A stretch of DNA of 19,100 bases from contig CAMYIG010000032.1 in assembly GCA_947258425.1 (NCBI GenBank), forward strand, positions 1 to 19,100. The letters are read 5' to 3'. Shown one piece after another: positions 7,992 to 15,453 of this stretch. Position numbers and translations under genes: made by a program. The notes beneath the pieces were generated by a model. It did no database searches. It was not told the origin of the DNA and worked only from the letters and a program-made list of their open reading frames with translations. Each line of letters opens with the position of its first letter. Within the stretch, counting starts at the first letter, position 1. This DNA comes from SZUA-76 sp945787585 (GTDB taxonomy: Bacteria > Pseudomonadota > Gammaproteobacteria > SZUA-140).

Positions 7992-8021
7992 TTGACAGGC
8001 TATTAGGCGTTGGGATTGAAT
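7992..8021 (+). promoter_or_regulatory. Candidate promoter for the outer-membrane-type protein gene
   Basis: A perfect TTGACA (7992-7997) is followed after 18 bases by TTGAAT (8016-8021, four of six matches to TATAAT). It would give a leader of about 120 bases before the ATG at 8152. The 180-base gap from the hydrolase gene shows no other clear structure. Confidence 0.4.
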
Positions 8022-8151
8022 ATAAGCCATGTTTTGCCGATTAATACTGGAAGAGATTGATTGCGTGGAAATGAGCCTTTATTCACAGATTAATGATGGT
8101 GTCGGTGGTATTGTGTTTCTTATGCATTAAGATGGCGTTAAGGAGATTAAA

Positions 8152-8886
8152 ATGATCAAGCGAATTTCAGTATGTGCATTGTTAGGCGCACTGTTAGTGA
8201 CAAGTCTGTCATCACGAGCGGGCGACAGTGACATCCAACTCCCTATCTTATTTGGTCAGTCTGAATTTAATACATTGGTTGAAGAGTTAGGAGTGGCGGT
8301 GGCCTATAATGCGGTCGCGCCCGCTGAGTCTCTGGGAATTACCGGTTTCGACATCGGTGTAGTGGTGACTGGTGTTGAGCTAAATGAGCAGGTGTGGAAT
8401 CAGGTGGTGAGTGATGGCAGTGCGCCGTCGACATTGCCAGTGCCAAGATTGATCGCACGTAAAGGACTACCATTTGGTATTGACCTCGGTGTGAGCTATA
8501 CCTCCGTACCCGATAGCAATGTGAGCATTATTGGTGGTGAAGTTCGCAAGGCGCTGATTGAAGGTTCTACGGTACTACCGGCATTGTCACTCTCGCTGCA
8601 TGCGAGTCGCCTGGAAGGGGTTGATGATCTGGATATTAACACCTATGGCGTCGATGTCGGGGTGAGTAAAGGATTTGCAATGTTGACCCCTTACGCCTCG
8701 ATTGGACAGTTATGGGTAGAGGGCAGTGAAAATGTGTCATTACTCAATCTGCTGGCATATGATGACTCAATGACGCGCAGTTTAATTGGGGTGCGTGTAG
8801 GTTTTATGCCAATGATGAGCCTGACGCTACAGGCCGATTTTGCTGAGGCCAATAGTTATAACGTTAAACTAGGGGTCGATTTCTAA
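8152..8886 (+). CDS. Exported, probably outer-membrane beta-barrel protein, function unknown
   Basis: This 244-residue protein starts with a clear signal peptide: MIKR, a hydrophobic stretch of about 14 residues, then SSRA before GDSD, with cleavage predicted after about residue 23. The mature part alternates polar and hydrophobic residues in Gly-rich stretches such as GFDIGVVVTG (65-74), GIDLGVSYTS (109-118) and YGVDVGVSKG (165-174). It ends VKLGVDF, with the terminal Phe typical of substrates for the BAM complex. These are signs of a small outer-membrane barrel, but I recognise no named family. A strong AAGGAG ribosome site (8140-8145) is correctly spaced and fixes the start. The stop codon overlaps that of the convergent DUF3187-like gene, with no terminator between them. 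Confidence 0.75.
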   Translation: MIKRISVCALLGALLVTSLSSRAGDSDIQLPILFGQSEFNTLVEELGVAVAYNAVAPAESLGITGFDIGVVVTGVELNEQVWNQVVSDGSAPSTLPVPRLIARKGLPFGIDLGVSYTSVPDSNVSIIGGEVRKALIEGSTVLPALSLSLHASRLEGVDDLDINTYGVDVGVSKGFAMLTPYASIGQLWVEGSENVSLLNLLAYDDSMTRSLIGVRVGFMPMMSLTLQADFAEANSYNVKLGVDF

Positions 8887-9899
8887 CGACCTTTTTGATG
8901 CTGTAAGCGCAGTGCCAGATGGAAGGTAACATCTGGCACTGCGCTGGTCACGATGTCTTCAACTACGCCGATATCTAGCGCTGTTTTGTCAGAAAACAGA
9001 ATCGTGCCCCCTACGTTAATCTGAAGTGAGTCACTGCCAAGATTTTTGAGTGCGCTATCATAAAAGGCGCTGTGTCCATCCAGTTGTGCCTTTAGTACCA
9101 TCCATGAAAACCGTTGTGGCTGATAGTTAAGACCGAGATTTGCAAAACCAACCAGCGGTTTTTGCTGATCATTGAGCAGATCACCGTGCCCATTAAGTAG
9201 CAGTCCACCACCGTAGTTGAGCGTGAAGCGTTGATAGGTGTTTGAGTTGGTCAGTGCGAGTGATAGATCGACGCCGCCACTGCCAGTGAGTTTTTCTGCT
9301 TTACCGGTCGGTAGCTTGAGGCTCGCACGTAGTGCGCTGCAGCGCTGTTGTGGGGCGTGATCGCAGCGTAACTGCCATGCGGCTGAGAGCCTGATGTCAC
9401 CGATACCGTCAGTGGTATCCACCATGCGGGATTGAGTCACGCCGTCGCGGCTATATTCATAGTGCAGCTGGTTTGCCTGAAACTGGTTGCGCTCGCTGTT
9501 GGTGAGACCAAAGGCGTCGTGCCAGTTACGAATGAAGCCATCCAGCGTGCCAGCGCTATGAGTGATGTATGGAATATCAATACCAATCTCGACGTTTTTC
9601 TTTAGGCCGTGGCGAAACATGAAGTTGAGGCGATAGCTTTCACCGTCGAGAATGATACTTTCCTGTGGCGCACTTTCCGTGACCGAGGCGCTGGCAATAT
9701 CAAGCACAGTCCATGATGTCGTTGAGTTGATTGCTGTGATCTTTCCTTTTTCTAGTGGGGGTAAACCGTGTGCCTGTATGAATGGGTTTTGATTGACGGT
9801 GTAAAATGGCGCAGTCGCCTCGGCAAGCGCTTGGGTTAACGGTATTACCGCTGTGAAAATGCATAGCGATACGAGCAACGAGCGTGGGTAACGTTTCAT
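8883..9899 (-). CDS. DUF3187-like outer-membrane-type protein
   Basis: This 338-residue protein has a signal peptide (MKRYPRS, a hydrophobic core, then TQALA with cleavage near residue 25). The mature N-terminus contains NPFIQAHGLPPLEKG and a later GIDIPYITHSAGTLDGFIRN segment (about 104-123) followed by WHDAFGLTN, features I associate with DUF3187. The rest is a series of amphipathic strands with Gly and aromatic residues, consistent with a large outer-membrane barrel. A cysteine pair (CDHAPQQRC) could form a short disulfide loop. It ends RLQHQKGR rather than with an aromatic residue, which is unusual for a barrel. Function is unknown. The gene is divergent from miaA and converges with the other outer-membrane-type gene, overlapping it by 4 bases. 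Confidence 0.8.
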   Translation of the reverse strand: MKRYPRSLLVSLCIFTAVIPLTQALAEATAPFYTVNQNPFIQAHGLPPLEKGKITAINSTTSWTVLDIASASVTESAPQESIILDGESYRLNFMFRHGLKKNVEIGIDIPYITHSAGTLDGFIRNWHDAFGLTNSERNQFQANQLHYEYSRDGVTQSRMVDTTDGIGDIRLSAAWQLRCDHAPQQRCSALRASLKLPTGKAEKLTGSGGVDLSLALTNSNTYQRFTLNYGGGLLLNGHGDLLNDQQKPLVGFANLGLNYQPQRFSWMVLKAQLDGHSAFYDSALKNLGSDSLQINVGGTILFSDKTALDIGVVEDIVTSAVPDVTFHLALRLQHQKGR

Positions 9900-9912
9900 T
9901 ATTATTGTTTTA

Positions 9913-9940
9913 TTGTGATTTATTTATTATGGATTATATA
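9913..9940 (+). promoter_or_regulatory. Candidate promoter upstream of miaA
   Basis: TTGTGA (9913-9918) and TATATA (9935-9940) are separated by 16 bases in a very AT-rich divergent gap (9900-9950). Transcription would start near 9947, giving a leader of about 105 bases before the preferred miaA start at 10053. The AT-richness makes chance matches easy, so this is tentative. Confidence 0.3.
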
Positions 9941-10052
9941 AGTAATTATGTCTGTTGTCGCAGATTGGCGGGTGAGCACTGGCGAAACGACGGCGGATGA
10001 TTGCGTGTATCATGGGCAGATTGAATCTGATTGCAGTGGGCGTGTGGCAGTG

Positions 10053-10994
10053 ATGAGCAAAGATAAAACGACTTCGGTGCTATGCCTGATGGGGCCAACG
10101 GCGGCAGGTAAAACGGATATTGCGGTGCAACTGACCGAGATGCTGCCGTGCGAGATTATTAGTGTCGATTCAGCAATGATCTATCGCGGCATGGATATCG
10201 GCACGGCCAAGCCCGATGCCGCGACGTTGGCACGCGCACCGCACCGTTTGATTGATATCTGTGATCCGACTGAGGCTTATTCCGCCGCGCGTTTTCGCAC
10301 AGATGCACTGCAGGCGGTCGAGGCGATCATCGCCAACGGCAAGATCCCACTATTGGTGGGTGGGACGATGCTCTACTTCAAGGCGTTGCTTGAAGGACTC
10401 TCGCCGCTGCCGTCGGCAGATACAGCGGTACGGGTGCAATTAGAGGCAGATGCGGAACAGGTGGGATGGGGCGAGATGCACATGCGTCTTGCGCAGGTGG
10501 ATGCGGTGTCAGCGGCTCGTATTCATCCCAATGACCCGCAGCGTATTCAGCGCGCGCTGGAGGTGTATGAGATTACCGGTCGCTCACTGACCGAACTGAC
10601 CGGCAGCGAGACGCGTGAGTCCTTTCCGTATCCGCTTAAAAAACTGATTGTTGCGCCGCCCGAGCGCGCCGTACTGCATCGCCGTATCGAACTTCGTTTT
10701 CAACAGATGATGGCGCAAGGTTTTTTGGCGGAGGTGGAGGGCCTTTATAGCCGCGCGGAACTACATGCGGGATTACCGGCGATTAGATCTGTCGGATATC
10801 GCCAACTATGGGCCCACCTCGACGGAGAATTGACGCTTGATGAGGCGGTTGAACGTGGCATCATCGCCACCCGACAGCTCGCAAAACGGCAGATGACGTG
10901 GCTCCGCGCCGAGAAAAATGAAAAATGGGTTGACGGTAGTGATAAAAATGTTATGAATACAGTCTTGAAATATAGTTCAATAGGCACTATCTAG
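10053..10994 (+). CDS. miaA: tRNA dimethylallyltransferase
   Basis: MiaA transfers the dimethylallyl group from dimethylallyl pyrophosphate to N6 of A37 in tRNAs reading codons that start with U, the first step to ms2i6A. From this start the protein is 313 residues, the normal length, beginning MSKDKTTSVLCLMGPTAAGK. Visible motifs are P-loop GPTAAGKT (14-21), SVDSAMIYRGMDIGTAKP (37-54) with catalytic-region Asp39, and VGGTMLYFKALLEGLSPLP (102-120). The frame stays open to an ATG at 9948, which would add 35 residues with no family similarity and no ribosome site, so I prefer 10053. The ribosome site at 10053 is also weak. miaA begins the conserved miaA-hfq-hflX-hflKC cluster; the gap to hfq is 142 bases and holds a candidate hfq promoter. 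Confidence 0.95.
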   Translation: MSKDKTTSVLCLMGPTAAGKTDIAVQLTEMLPCEIISVDSAMIYRGMDIGTAKPDAATLARAPHRLIDICDPTEAYSAARFRTDALQAVEAIIANGKIPLLVGGTMLYFKALLEGLSPLPSADTAVRVQLEADAEQVGWGEMHMRLAQVDAVSAARIHPNDPQRIQRALEVYEITGRSLTELTGSETRESFPYPLKKLIVAPPERAVLHRRIELRFQQMMAQGFLAEVEGLYSRAELHAGLPAIRSVGYRQLWAHLDGELTLDEAVERGIIATRQLAKRQMTWLRAEKNEKWVDGSDKNVMNTVLKYSSIGTI

Positions 10995-11023
10995 ATAAGC
11001 TGTAGTGCAAACTAGGTAGCGCT

Positions 11024-11032
11024 TGCTACAAT
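11024..11032 (+). promoter_or_regulatory. Candidate extended -10 promoter for hfq
   Basis: TGCTACAAT (11024-11032) fits an extended -10 element (TGn plus TACAAT, one mismatch from TATAAT). No good -35 is visible at 17-18 bases upstream, as expected for extended -10 promoters. It lies in the 142-base miaA-hfq gap. Internal promoters ahead of hfq are known in E. coli, so an hfq-specific promoter is reasonable. Confidence 0.4.
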
Positions 11033-11136
11033 TGCGCAGGAATAGAGAGGGGTATTGCTTTGTTCTGTGTAGAATAATCATATTTCAGGATAGCTGAATA
11101 GTCCGTCCATCGTTAATGGATATAAGGAGAATAATA

Positions 11137-11379
11137 ATGGCCAAAGGGCAATCCTTACAAGACCCTTTTTTGAATGCTTTGCGCAAGGAACGCATCCCTG
11201 TATCAATCTATTTAGTCAATGGAATCAAGTTGCAAGGTCAGGTCGAATCATTTGATCAGTTTGTTGTTTTGCTAAAAAACTCCGTGAGTCAGATGGTTTA
11301 TAAACATGCGATTTCGACCGTTGTTCCGGCACGCAATATTAAGGCGTCGTTAGCAGAAGAATCAGCTGTAGATGAGTGA
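11137..11379 (+). CDS. hfq: RNA chaperone Hfq
   Basis: Hfq is a hexameric Sm-like protein that pairs small RNAs with mRNAs and affects mRNA stability. The 80-residue sequence follows E. coli Hfq almost residue for residue through the Sm fold. Key contacts are present: Q8, F42 and the YKH motif (Y55, K56, H57) on the proximal face, and the basic rim R16, K17, R19. The C-terminal tail after residue 66 is short and acidic, as in the 82-residue Pseudomonas form and unlike the 102-residue E. coli form. The start is set by AAGGAG (11124-11129) 7 bases before the ATG and by the conserved MAKGQSLQDP N-terminus. An in-frame ATG at 11116 would add seven residues and is rejected. hflX starts 57 bases downstream. 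Confidence 0.98.
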   Translation: MAKGQSLQDPFLNALRKERIPVSIYLVNGIKLQGQVESFDQFVVLLKNSVSQMVYKHAISTVVPARNIKASLAEESAVDE

Positions 11380-11436
11380 TGTTGTTGCCGGTAATGTGGT
11401 TATAGTGGGGTTGAACGCGCTTGTTTGATAGACGCA

Positions 11437-12819
11437 ATGTTTGATCGGCCACAGGGCGGTACCCGGGCAATATTGGTTCATCTTGATTTGAGTGCGCGTG
11501 ATGTGCAGGAGAGTCTGGATGAGTTCTGCGATTTAGCGGCGTCTGTGGATGTCGAGGTGACCTCGATTGTTACGGGCCGACGTAAATCACCGGACCCTAA
11601 ATATTTTGTGGGGTCGGGTAAAGCAGAGGAGATTAAAGCACTTGTGGCGGCCGAGTCGGCCGAGCTGGTGCTGTTTAATCATCAGCTTTCACCCACGCAG
11701 GAGCGAAATCTTGAGCAGTTATTATGCTGCCGTGTCGTGGATCGCTCCGGCTTGATCCTCGATATCTTTGCACTGCGCGCAAGTTCTTTTGAAGGGAAGT
11801 TGCAGGTTGAGCTGGCGCAGCTTAAACACCTTTCAACACGACTGGTACGTGGCTGGACCCATCTGGAACGACAGAAAGGGGGTATCGGCCTGCGTGGTCC
11901 CGGTGAAACACAGCTGGAGACCGATCGACGCCTGATTGGCGCGCGTATCAAGAAACTGAATAAACGGCTGGATAAGGTTAGAAAACAGCGTGAACTGCGT
12001 CGACAGACGCGACGTAAGGCGGCAGTCGTGACGGTCTCATTGGTGGGTTACACCAACGCCGGTAAATCAACGCTGTTTAATTCGCTTACCGGCGCAGGGG
12101 TTTATGCTGCTGATAAACTTTTTGCGACGCTGGACCCAACGCTGCGGCGTATTGAACTGCCGGCGGCAGGGCAGGTGATTCTGGCAGACACAGTTGGCTT
12201 CATTCGCCATCTTCCGCATGATCTGGTGGCCGCTTTTAGAGCGACGCTGGAAGAGACAGTGGAGGCTAATCTGTTGCTGCATGTGATCGACGCGCATGAT
12301 ACTGAGCGGCATGCCTATATGGAGCAGGTCAATCGTGTGTTGCAGGAGATTGGTGCGGGCGATATCCCTCAGATCGAAGTCTATAACAAGATTGATCAGG
12401 TGGCAGGCAGCGTGCCTCATATTGATTACGATAAAGCGGGAAAGCCTTGTCGTGTCTGGCTTTCAGCGCAGTCGGGAGAGGGTGTTGAGCTGTTGTTGCA
12501 AGCGTTGACGCAGCATTTTCTGGAAATAAAACACGATGATGATGAGTCAGATGAAGTGACATCATCGCCCGTGTTTGATCATCACCTAGCGCAAGATGAG
12601 GATGGTTTGATCAGGCAAACGGTTTTATTGACGCCGGATGCCGGCCGATTGCGCGCACAGCTGTATGACTGGGATGTGGTGGTCGAAGAGATGCCGTCAG
12701 AATCGTCGGGTTATATATTGATAATTTTGGCCACACCGGCGTTGTTGGCTTTTCTTGAAAAGCAGGATGGCTGTTCCATCGTGTCGAAAATGGATGTAAA
12801 GTTGGCGGGAAGTGCATAA
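11437..12819 (+). CDS. hflX: GTPase HflX
   Basis: HflX is a ribosome-associated GTPase that splits stalled 70S ribosomes in stress and may bind nucleotides through its N-terminal domain. The 460 residues contain the HflX N-domain with the GGIGLRGPGETQLETDRR helix (147-164), then a G domain with G1 GYTNAGKST (204-212), G3 DTVGF (251-255) and G4 NKID (317-320). A C-terminal domain follows from about residue 390. Between them, residues about 366-390 form an acidic linker starting HDDDESDE. The family is usually about 430 residues, so the linker and tail account for the extra length. The ATG at 11437 gives MFDRPQGGTRAILVH, matching known HflX N-termini. A TTG four codons upstream (11425) is less likely. 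There is no strong ribosome site. Confidence 0.96.
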   Translation: MFDRPQGGTRAILVHLDLSARDVQESLDEFCDLAASVDVEVTSIVTGRRKSPDPKYFVGSGKAEEIKALVAAESAELVLFNHQLSPTQERNLEQLLCCRVVDRSGLILDIFALRASSFEGKLQVELAQLKHLSTRLVRGWTHLERQKGGIGLRGPGETQLETDRRLIGARIKKLNKRLDKVRKQRELRRQTRRKAAVVTVSLVGYTNAGKSTLFNSLTGAGVYAADKLFATLDPTLRRIELPAAGQVILADTVGFIRHLPHDLVAAFRATLEETVEANLLLHVIDAHDTERHAYMEQVNRVLQEIGAGDIPQIEVYNKIDQVAGSVPHIDYDKAGKPCRVWLSAQSGEGVELLLQALTQHFLEIKHDDDESDEVTSSPVFDHHLAQDEDGLIRQTVLLTPDAGRLRAQLYDWDVVVEEMPSESSGYILIILATPALLAFLEKQDGCSIVSKMDVKLAGSA

Positions 12820-12854
12820 GTCCTTGCGGGGATTTTATGATACCCATAGAATCT

Positions 12855-12863
12855 TGATAGAAT
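12855..12863 (+). promoter_or_regulatory. Candidate extended -10 promoter before hflK
   Basis: TGATAGAAT (12855-12863) fits TGn plus TAGAAT. A weak TTATGA (12835-12840) lies 17 bases upstream. It is in the 99-base gap between hflX and hflK and could give hflKC their own transcript. The match is modest. Confidence 0.3.
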
Positions 12864-12918
12864 GTTGGGTCATGTTGAATAAAAACTCAGATAAAACCAA
12901 AGTGGATGGGACTAAATA

Positions 12919-14160
12919 ATGGCTTGGAATGAACCGGGTGGCTCCAAGGACAATGATCCGTGGGGTGGTGGTAATAAAAAGGACCAGGGACCTCCCGATC
13001 TTGATGAGGTGGTAAAGAAGTTTCAGGATCAGGTCAGCAAAATATTTGGTGGCAAGGGCAGCAAAGGTGGCGGTGGTGATGGCGAAGGTTCCTCGCCCGG
13101 TGGTTCTGGTGGTGCTATCGGCATTGGCGTAATACTGGGTGGCGCTCTGTTTTTGTGGGGACTGACCGGTATCTATATTGTTGATGAAGGTAAGCGTGGT
13201 GTAGAACTGCGTTTTGGTCAATATAGTGAGACCACGCAACCAGGCCCACATTGGCATATTCCATCGCCGATCGATTCTGTTGAAATCGTCGATGTCTCTC
13301 AAATTCGAAATGTCGAGATTGGTTATCGTTCCGGTGTGGGTGCAGAGTCATCAAAGCGGACCGTTTTGAACGAGGCGATGATGTTGACGCAGGATGAGAA
13401 TATCGTCGATGTTAACTTTGCGGTGCAATATCGCATCAAAGAGGCGCGCGATTATCTATTTAATATGCGCTCTCCTGATGAGGCATTACGTGAAGCGACG
13501 GAAAGTGCAGTGCGCGAGATTGTCGGTAAAAGCAAAATGGATTTCGTGTTGACCGAAGGGCGTAGCGAAATGGTGCAAAGCGCCGAGATATTGATCCAGG
13601 AAATTCTGGATCGTTACGGTTCCGGTCTGCAGGTGACCAGTGTCAACATGCAGGATGCGCAGCCCCCTGAGCAGGTACAGGCAGCCTTTAGCGATGCAGT
13701 GAAAGCGCGAGAGGATGAGCAGCGTCTGAAGAATGAGGCCGAGGCCTATTCCAACGATGTGCTGCCAAAGGCACGAGGTGCTGGCGCACGTATGTTTGAG
13801 GAAGCGACAGCCTACAAATCGAAAGTCGTTGCTGAAGCCGAAGGTCAAACAAGCCGTTTTTTACAGGTGTTAGCAGAGTACAAAAAAGCACCCGAAGTAA
13901 CGCGTGAACGTCTGTATATTGATGCGATGGAAACCGTTTTAAATAACAGTAGTAAGGTGATGATCGATGTCGAAGGCAGTGGTAATCTGCTGTATCTTCC
14001 ACTGGATCGCATGATGAACCCAACGATGACTGCGCCGATAGTGCCGGAAACATCACAGGCAATCGACGCTGCGCGTAAAGCGGTAGAGACTCAGGCGCGT
14101 GATCGCATGGCCGATCAGGTACGTTCACGTGCAACACTGCGTAACCGGGAGACACGTTAA
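12919..14160 (+). CDS. hflK: FtsH protease modulator HflK
   Basis: HflK is a single-span inner-membrane SPFH protein that assembles with HflC into a large periplasm-facing cage around FtsH and limits its protease activity. The 413 residues start MAWNEPGGSKDNDPWGGG, typical of HflK. A Gly/Ser/Lys-rich cytoplasmic linker (about 42-65) is followed by one membrane helix (about 66-87). The SPFH domain follows from YIVDEGKRGVELRFGQY and continues through a long charged coiled region (about 240-310). The length is near that of E. coli HflK (419). The ribosome site is weak (GGATGGG upstream). The stop codon shares its final A with the hflC start (TAATG at 14158-14162), so translation is probably coupled, which suits two proteins that form an equimolar complex. 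Confidence 0.97.
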   Translation: MAWNEPGGSKDNDPWGGGNKKDQGPPDLDEVVKKFQDQVSKIFGGKGSKGGGGDGEGSSPGGSGGAIGIGVILGGALFLWGLTGIYIVDEGKRGVELRFGQYSETTQPGPHWHIPSPIDSVEIVDVSQIRNVEIGYRSGVGAESSKRTVLNEAMMLTQDENIVDVNFAVQYRIKEARDYLFNMRSPDEALREATESAVREIVGKSKMDFVLTEGRSEMVQSAEILIQEILDRYGSGLQVTSVNMQDAQPPEQVQAAFSDAVKAREDEQRLKNEAEAYSNDVLPKARGAGARMFEEATAYKSKVVAEAEGQTSRFLQVLAEYKKAPEVTRERLYIDAMETVLNNSSKVMIDVEGSGNLLYLPLDRMMNPTMTAPIVPETSQAIDAARKAVETQARDRMADQVRSRATLRNRETR

Positions 14161-15035
14161 TGAATCAGGGTAAAATAATGTCAGTGGTTGTGGCCCTGAT
14201 GGTCACTGTTTTGATCGGATCATTCTGTGTCTTCACGGTCGATGAGCGTGAGCGGGCGATCAAGTTCCGTCTGGGTGAAATCGTCAAGACCGACTTTGAA
14301 CCGGGTCTCTATTTTAAATTCCCGCTGGTCAATAACGTGCTTAAATTTGATGCGCGTATCGTTACGCTGGATGCAGATCCAGAGCGCTATCTGACCTCCG
14401 AGAAGAAAAATGTGATCGTTGATTCGTTTGTGAAATGGAAAATTGAAGATGTGGGTGTCTATTACACCGCGATGGGGGGCGATGAACGTAATGCGAATCT
14501 ACGTCTGTCGCAGATCATTAAGGATGGCCTGCGCGGTGAGTTTGGTAAACGTACGATTCAGGAAGTGGTGTCGGGTGAGCGTGCTGAAATCATGACCATT
14601 TTGAGCGCCAATGCTGCAAAGCAGGCAAAATCGTTTGGTATTAACGTGGTCGATGTGCGCATTAAACGCATCGATCTTTCTCAAGATGTCAGTACTTCGG
14701 TCTTCCTACGGATGGAAGCAGAACGGGCTAGAGTGGCAAAGGATCTGCGTTCAAGAGGTGCTGAGGCAGCGGAACGTATTCGTGCCGATGCAGATCGTCA
14801 GCGTACCATCATTATTGCCGACGCCTTTCGTGACGCGGAACGGCTACGTGGTGAGGGCGATGGTGAGGCGGCGGCAATCTATGCCAAAGCCTTCACTCAG
14901 GATCGGGAGTTTTATTCGTTCTACCGCAGTCTGAATGCCTATCGGGATTCATTTAAAGATAAAAGCGATATCGTGGTGCTTGAGCCAGATAACGATTTCT
15001 TTAAATATTTCAAAAATTCCAAAGGCGTAGAATAG
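14160..15035 (+). CDS. hflC: FtsH protease modulator HflC
   Basis: HflC is the partner of HflK in the FtsH-bound membrane complex. The 291 residues have an N-terminal membrane anchor (about 7-26) and then an SPFH domain that begins FTVDERERAIKFRLGEI and runs through VKWKIEDVGVYY. A charged coiled segment (about 185-240) contains RMEAERARVAKDLRSRG and repeats of Ala, Glu and Arg. The C-terminus FYRSLNAYRDSF is typical of HflC. It is shorter than the E. coli protein (334), within the range I expect for the family. The start overlaps the hflK stop by one base (TAATG). Confidence 0.97.
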   Translation: MNQGKIMSVVVALMVTVLIGSFCVFTVDERERAIKFRLGEIVKTDFEPGLYFKFPLVNNVLKFDARIVTLDADPERYLTSEKKNVIVDSFVKWKIEDVGVYYTAMGGDERNANLRLSQIIKDGLRGEFGKRTIQEVVSGERAEIMTILSANAAKQAKSFGINVVDVRIKRIDLSQDVSTSVFLRMEAERARVAKDLRSRGAEAAERIRADADRQRTIIIADAFRDAERLRGEGDGEAAAIYAKAFTQDREFYSFYRSLNAYRDSFKDKSDIVVLEPDNDFFKYFKNSKGVE

Positions 15036-15043
15036 TGTTACAT

Positions 15044-15068
15044 CGCCCGGCGATCTGATCGCCGGGCG
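15044..15068. repeat. Perfect 11-bp hairpin after hflC without a U-tract
   Basis: CGCCCGGCGAT (15044-15054) pairs perfectly with ATCGCCGGGCG (15058-15068) around the CTG triloop. The stem is very GC-rich, 8 bases after the hflC stop. The following bases (AATTCCCTCCCTCGCC) contain no T-run, so a standard intrinsic terminator is unlikely. It may stabilise the 3' end of the hflKC message, pause RNA polymerase or act as a processing site. Confidence 0.75.
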
Positions 15069-15117
15069 AATTCCCTCCCTCGCCATGTATCAGAGCGCCA
15101 GGAAATTTCATTAGATT

Positions 15118-15303
15118 ATGTGGCAGGAATTATTAGTGGCATTGGCGCTATTGCTGGTCCTTGAAGGGATTATGCCCTTCGCCAACCCAAAAGGTCTGCG
15201 GGAAACACTATTGACGATGGCCAGCCTGAGTGATCAGACCATGCGTATCGGTGGGCTCATCAGCATGATTCTTGGAGTCTTGCTGCTCTATATTGTTCAT
15301 TAG
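15118..15303 (+). CDS. DUF2065 (YjeT-like) small inner-membrane protein
   Basis: This 61-residue protein consists almost entirely of two hydrophobic helices (about 4-19 and 43-59) joined by a short polar loop. The EGIMPFANPKGLRE segment (16-29) is the conserved DUF2065 signature, and the family is commonly encoded between hflC and purA. Its function is unknown; position suggests an accessory to the HflKC-FtsH assembly, but that is inference. The ribosome site is AGGAAA (15101-15106), 11 bases upstream. The gene follows the strong hairpin after hflC. Confidence 0.92.
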   Translation: MWQELLVALALLLVLEGIMPFANPKGLRETLLTMASLSDQTMRIGGLISMILGVLLLYIVH

Positions 15304-15368
15304 GCCATTTAGCGCATTTTCTATCCATAATATGTTGCCTCGTAATAGTTTCACAGAGCCGGGTGCGC

Positions 15369-15374
15369 TATAAT
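15369..15374 (+). promoter_or_regulatory. Candidate -10 element for hisZ-purA
   Basis: A perfect TATAAT (15369-15374) lies in the 150-base gap between DUF2065 and hisZ, 80 bases before the hisZ start. The best nearby -35-like sequence is TTTCAC (15349-15354) with a short spacer of 14, so the -35 is unclear. Confidence 0.4.
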
Positions 15375-15453
15375 CGCGTGCGGTTTGTTTGTCTGTTTTA
15401 GCACAGGCACTCTTCTTAACTTAATTGAAGCAAGGTTGCGTAAATAGTGACCG

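Noticed and set aside
8029..8130. A 33-residue open frame in the leader of the outer-membrane-type gene
   Set aside because: It has an ATG and stop, but no ribosome site, and an open frame of this length is expected by chance. The peptide has no Cys-, Trp- or His-rich stall-like pattern.
9948..10052. N-terminal extension of miaA from an upstream ATG
   Set aside because: The 35 extra residues have no resemblance to MiaA and no ribosome site. The internal ATG gives the normal length of 313 residues and the expected N-terminus.
11116..11136. Seven-residue extension of hfq from an upstream ATG
   Set aside because: The AAGGAG ribosome site lies between this ATG and the conserved MAKGQSLQDP start, so the downstream ATG is used.
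13688..14155. Minus-strand 155-residue open frame opposite hflK
   Set aside because: It is antisense to a clear hflK gene, with composition (Leu, Ser, Arg, His, Pro) typical of a non-coding shadow and no recognisable motif.
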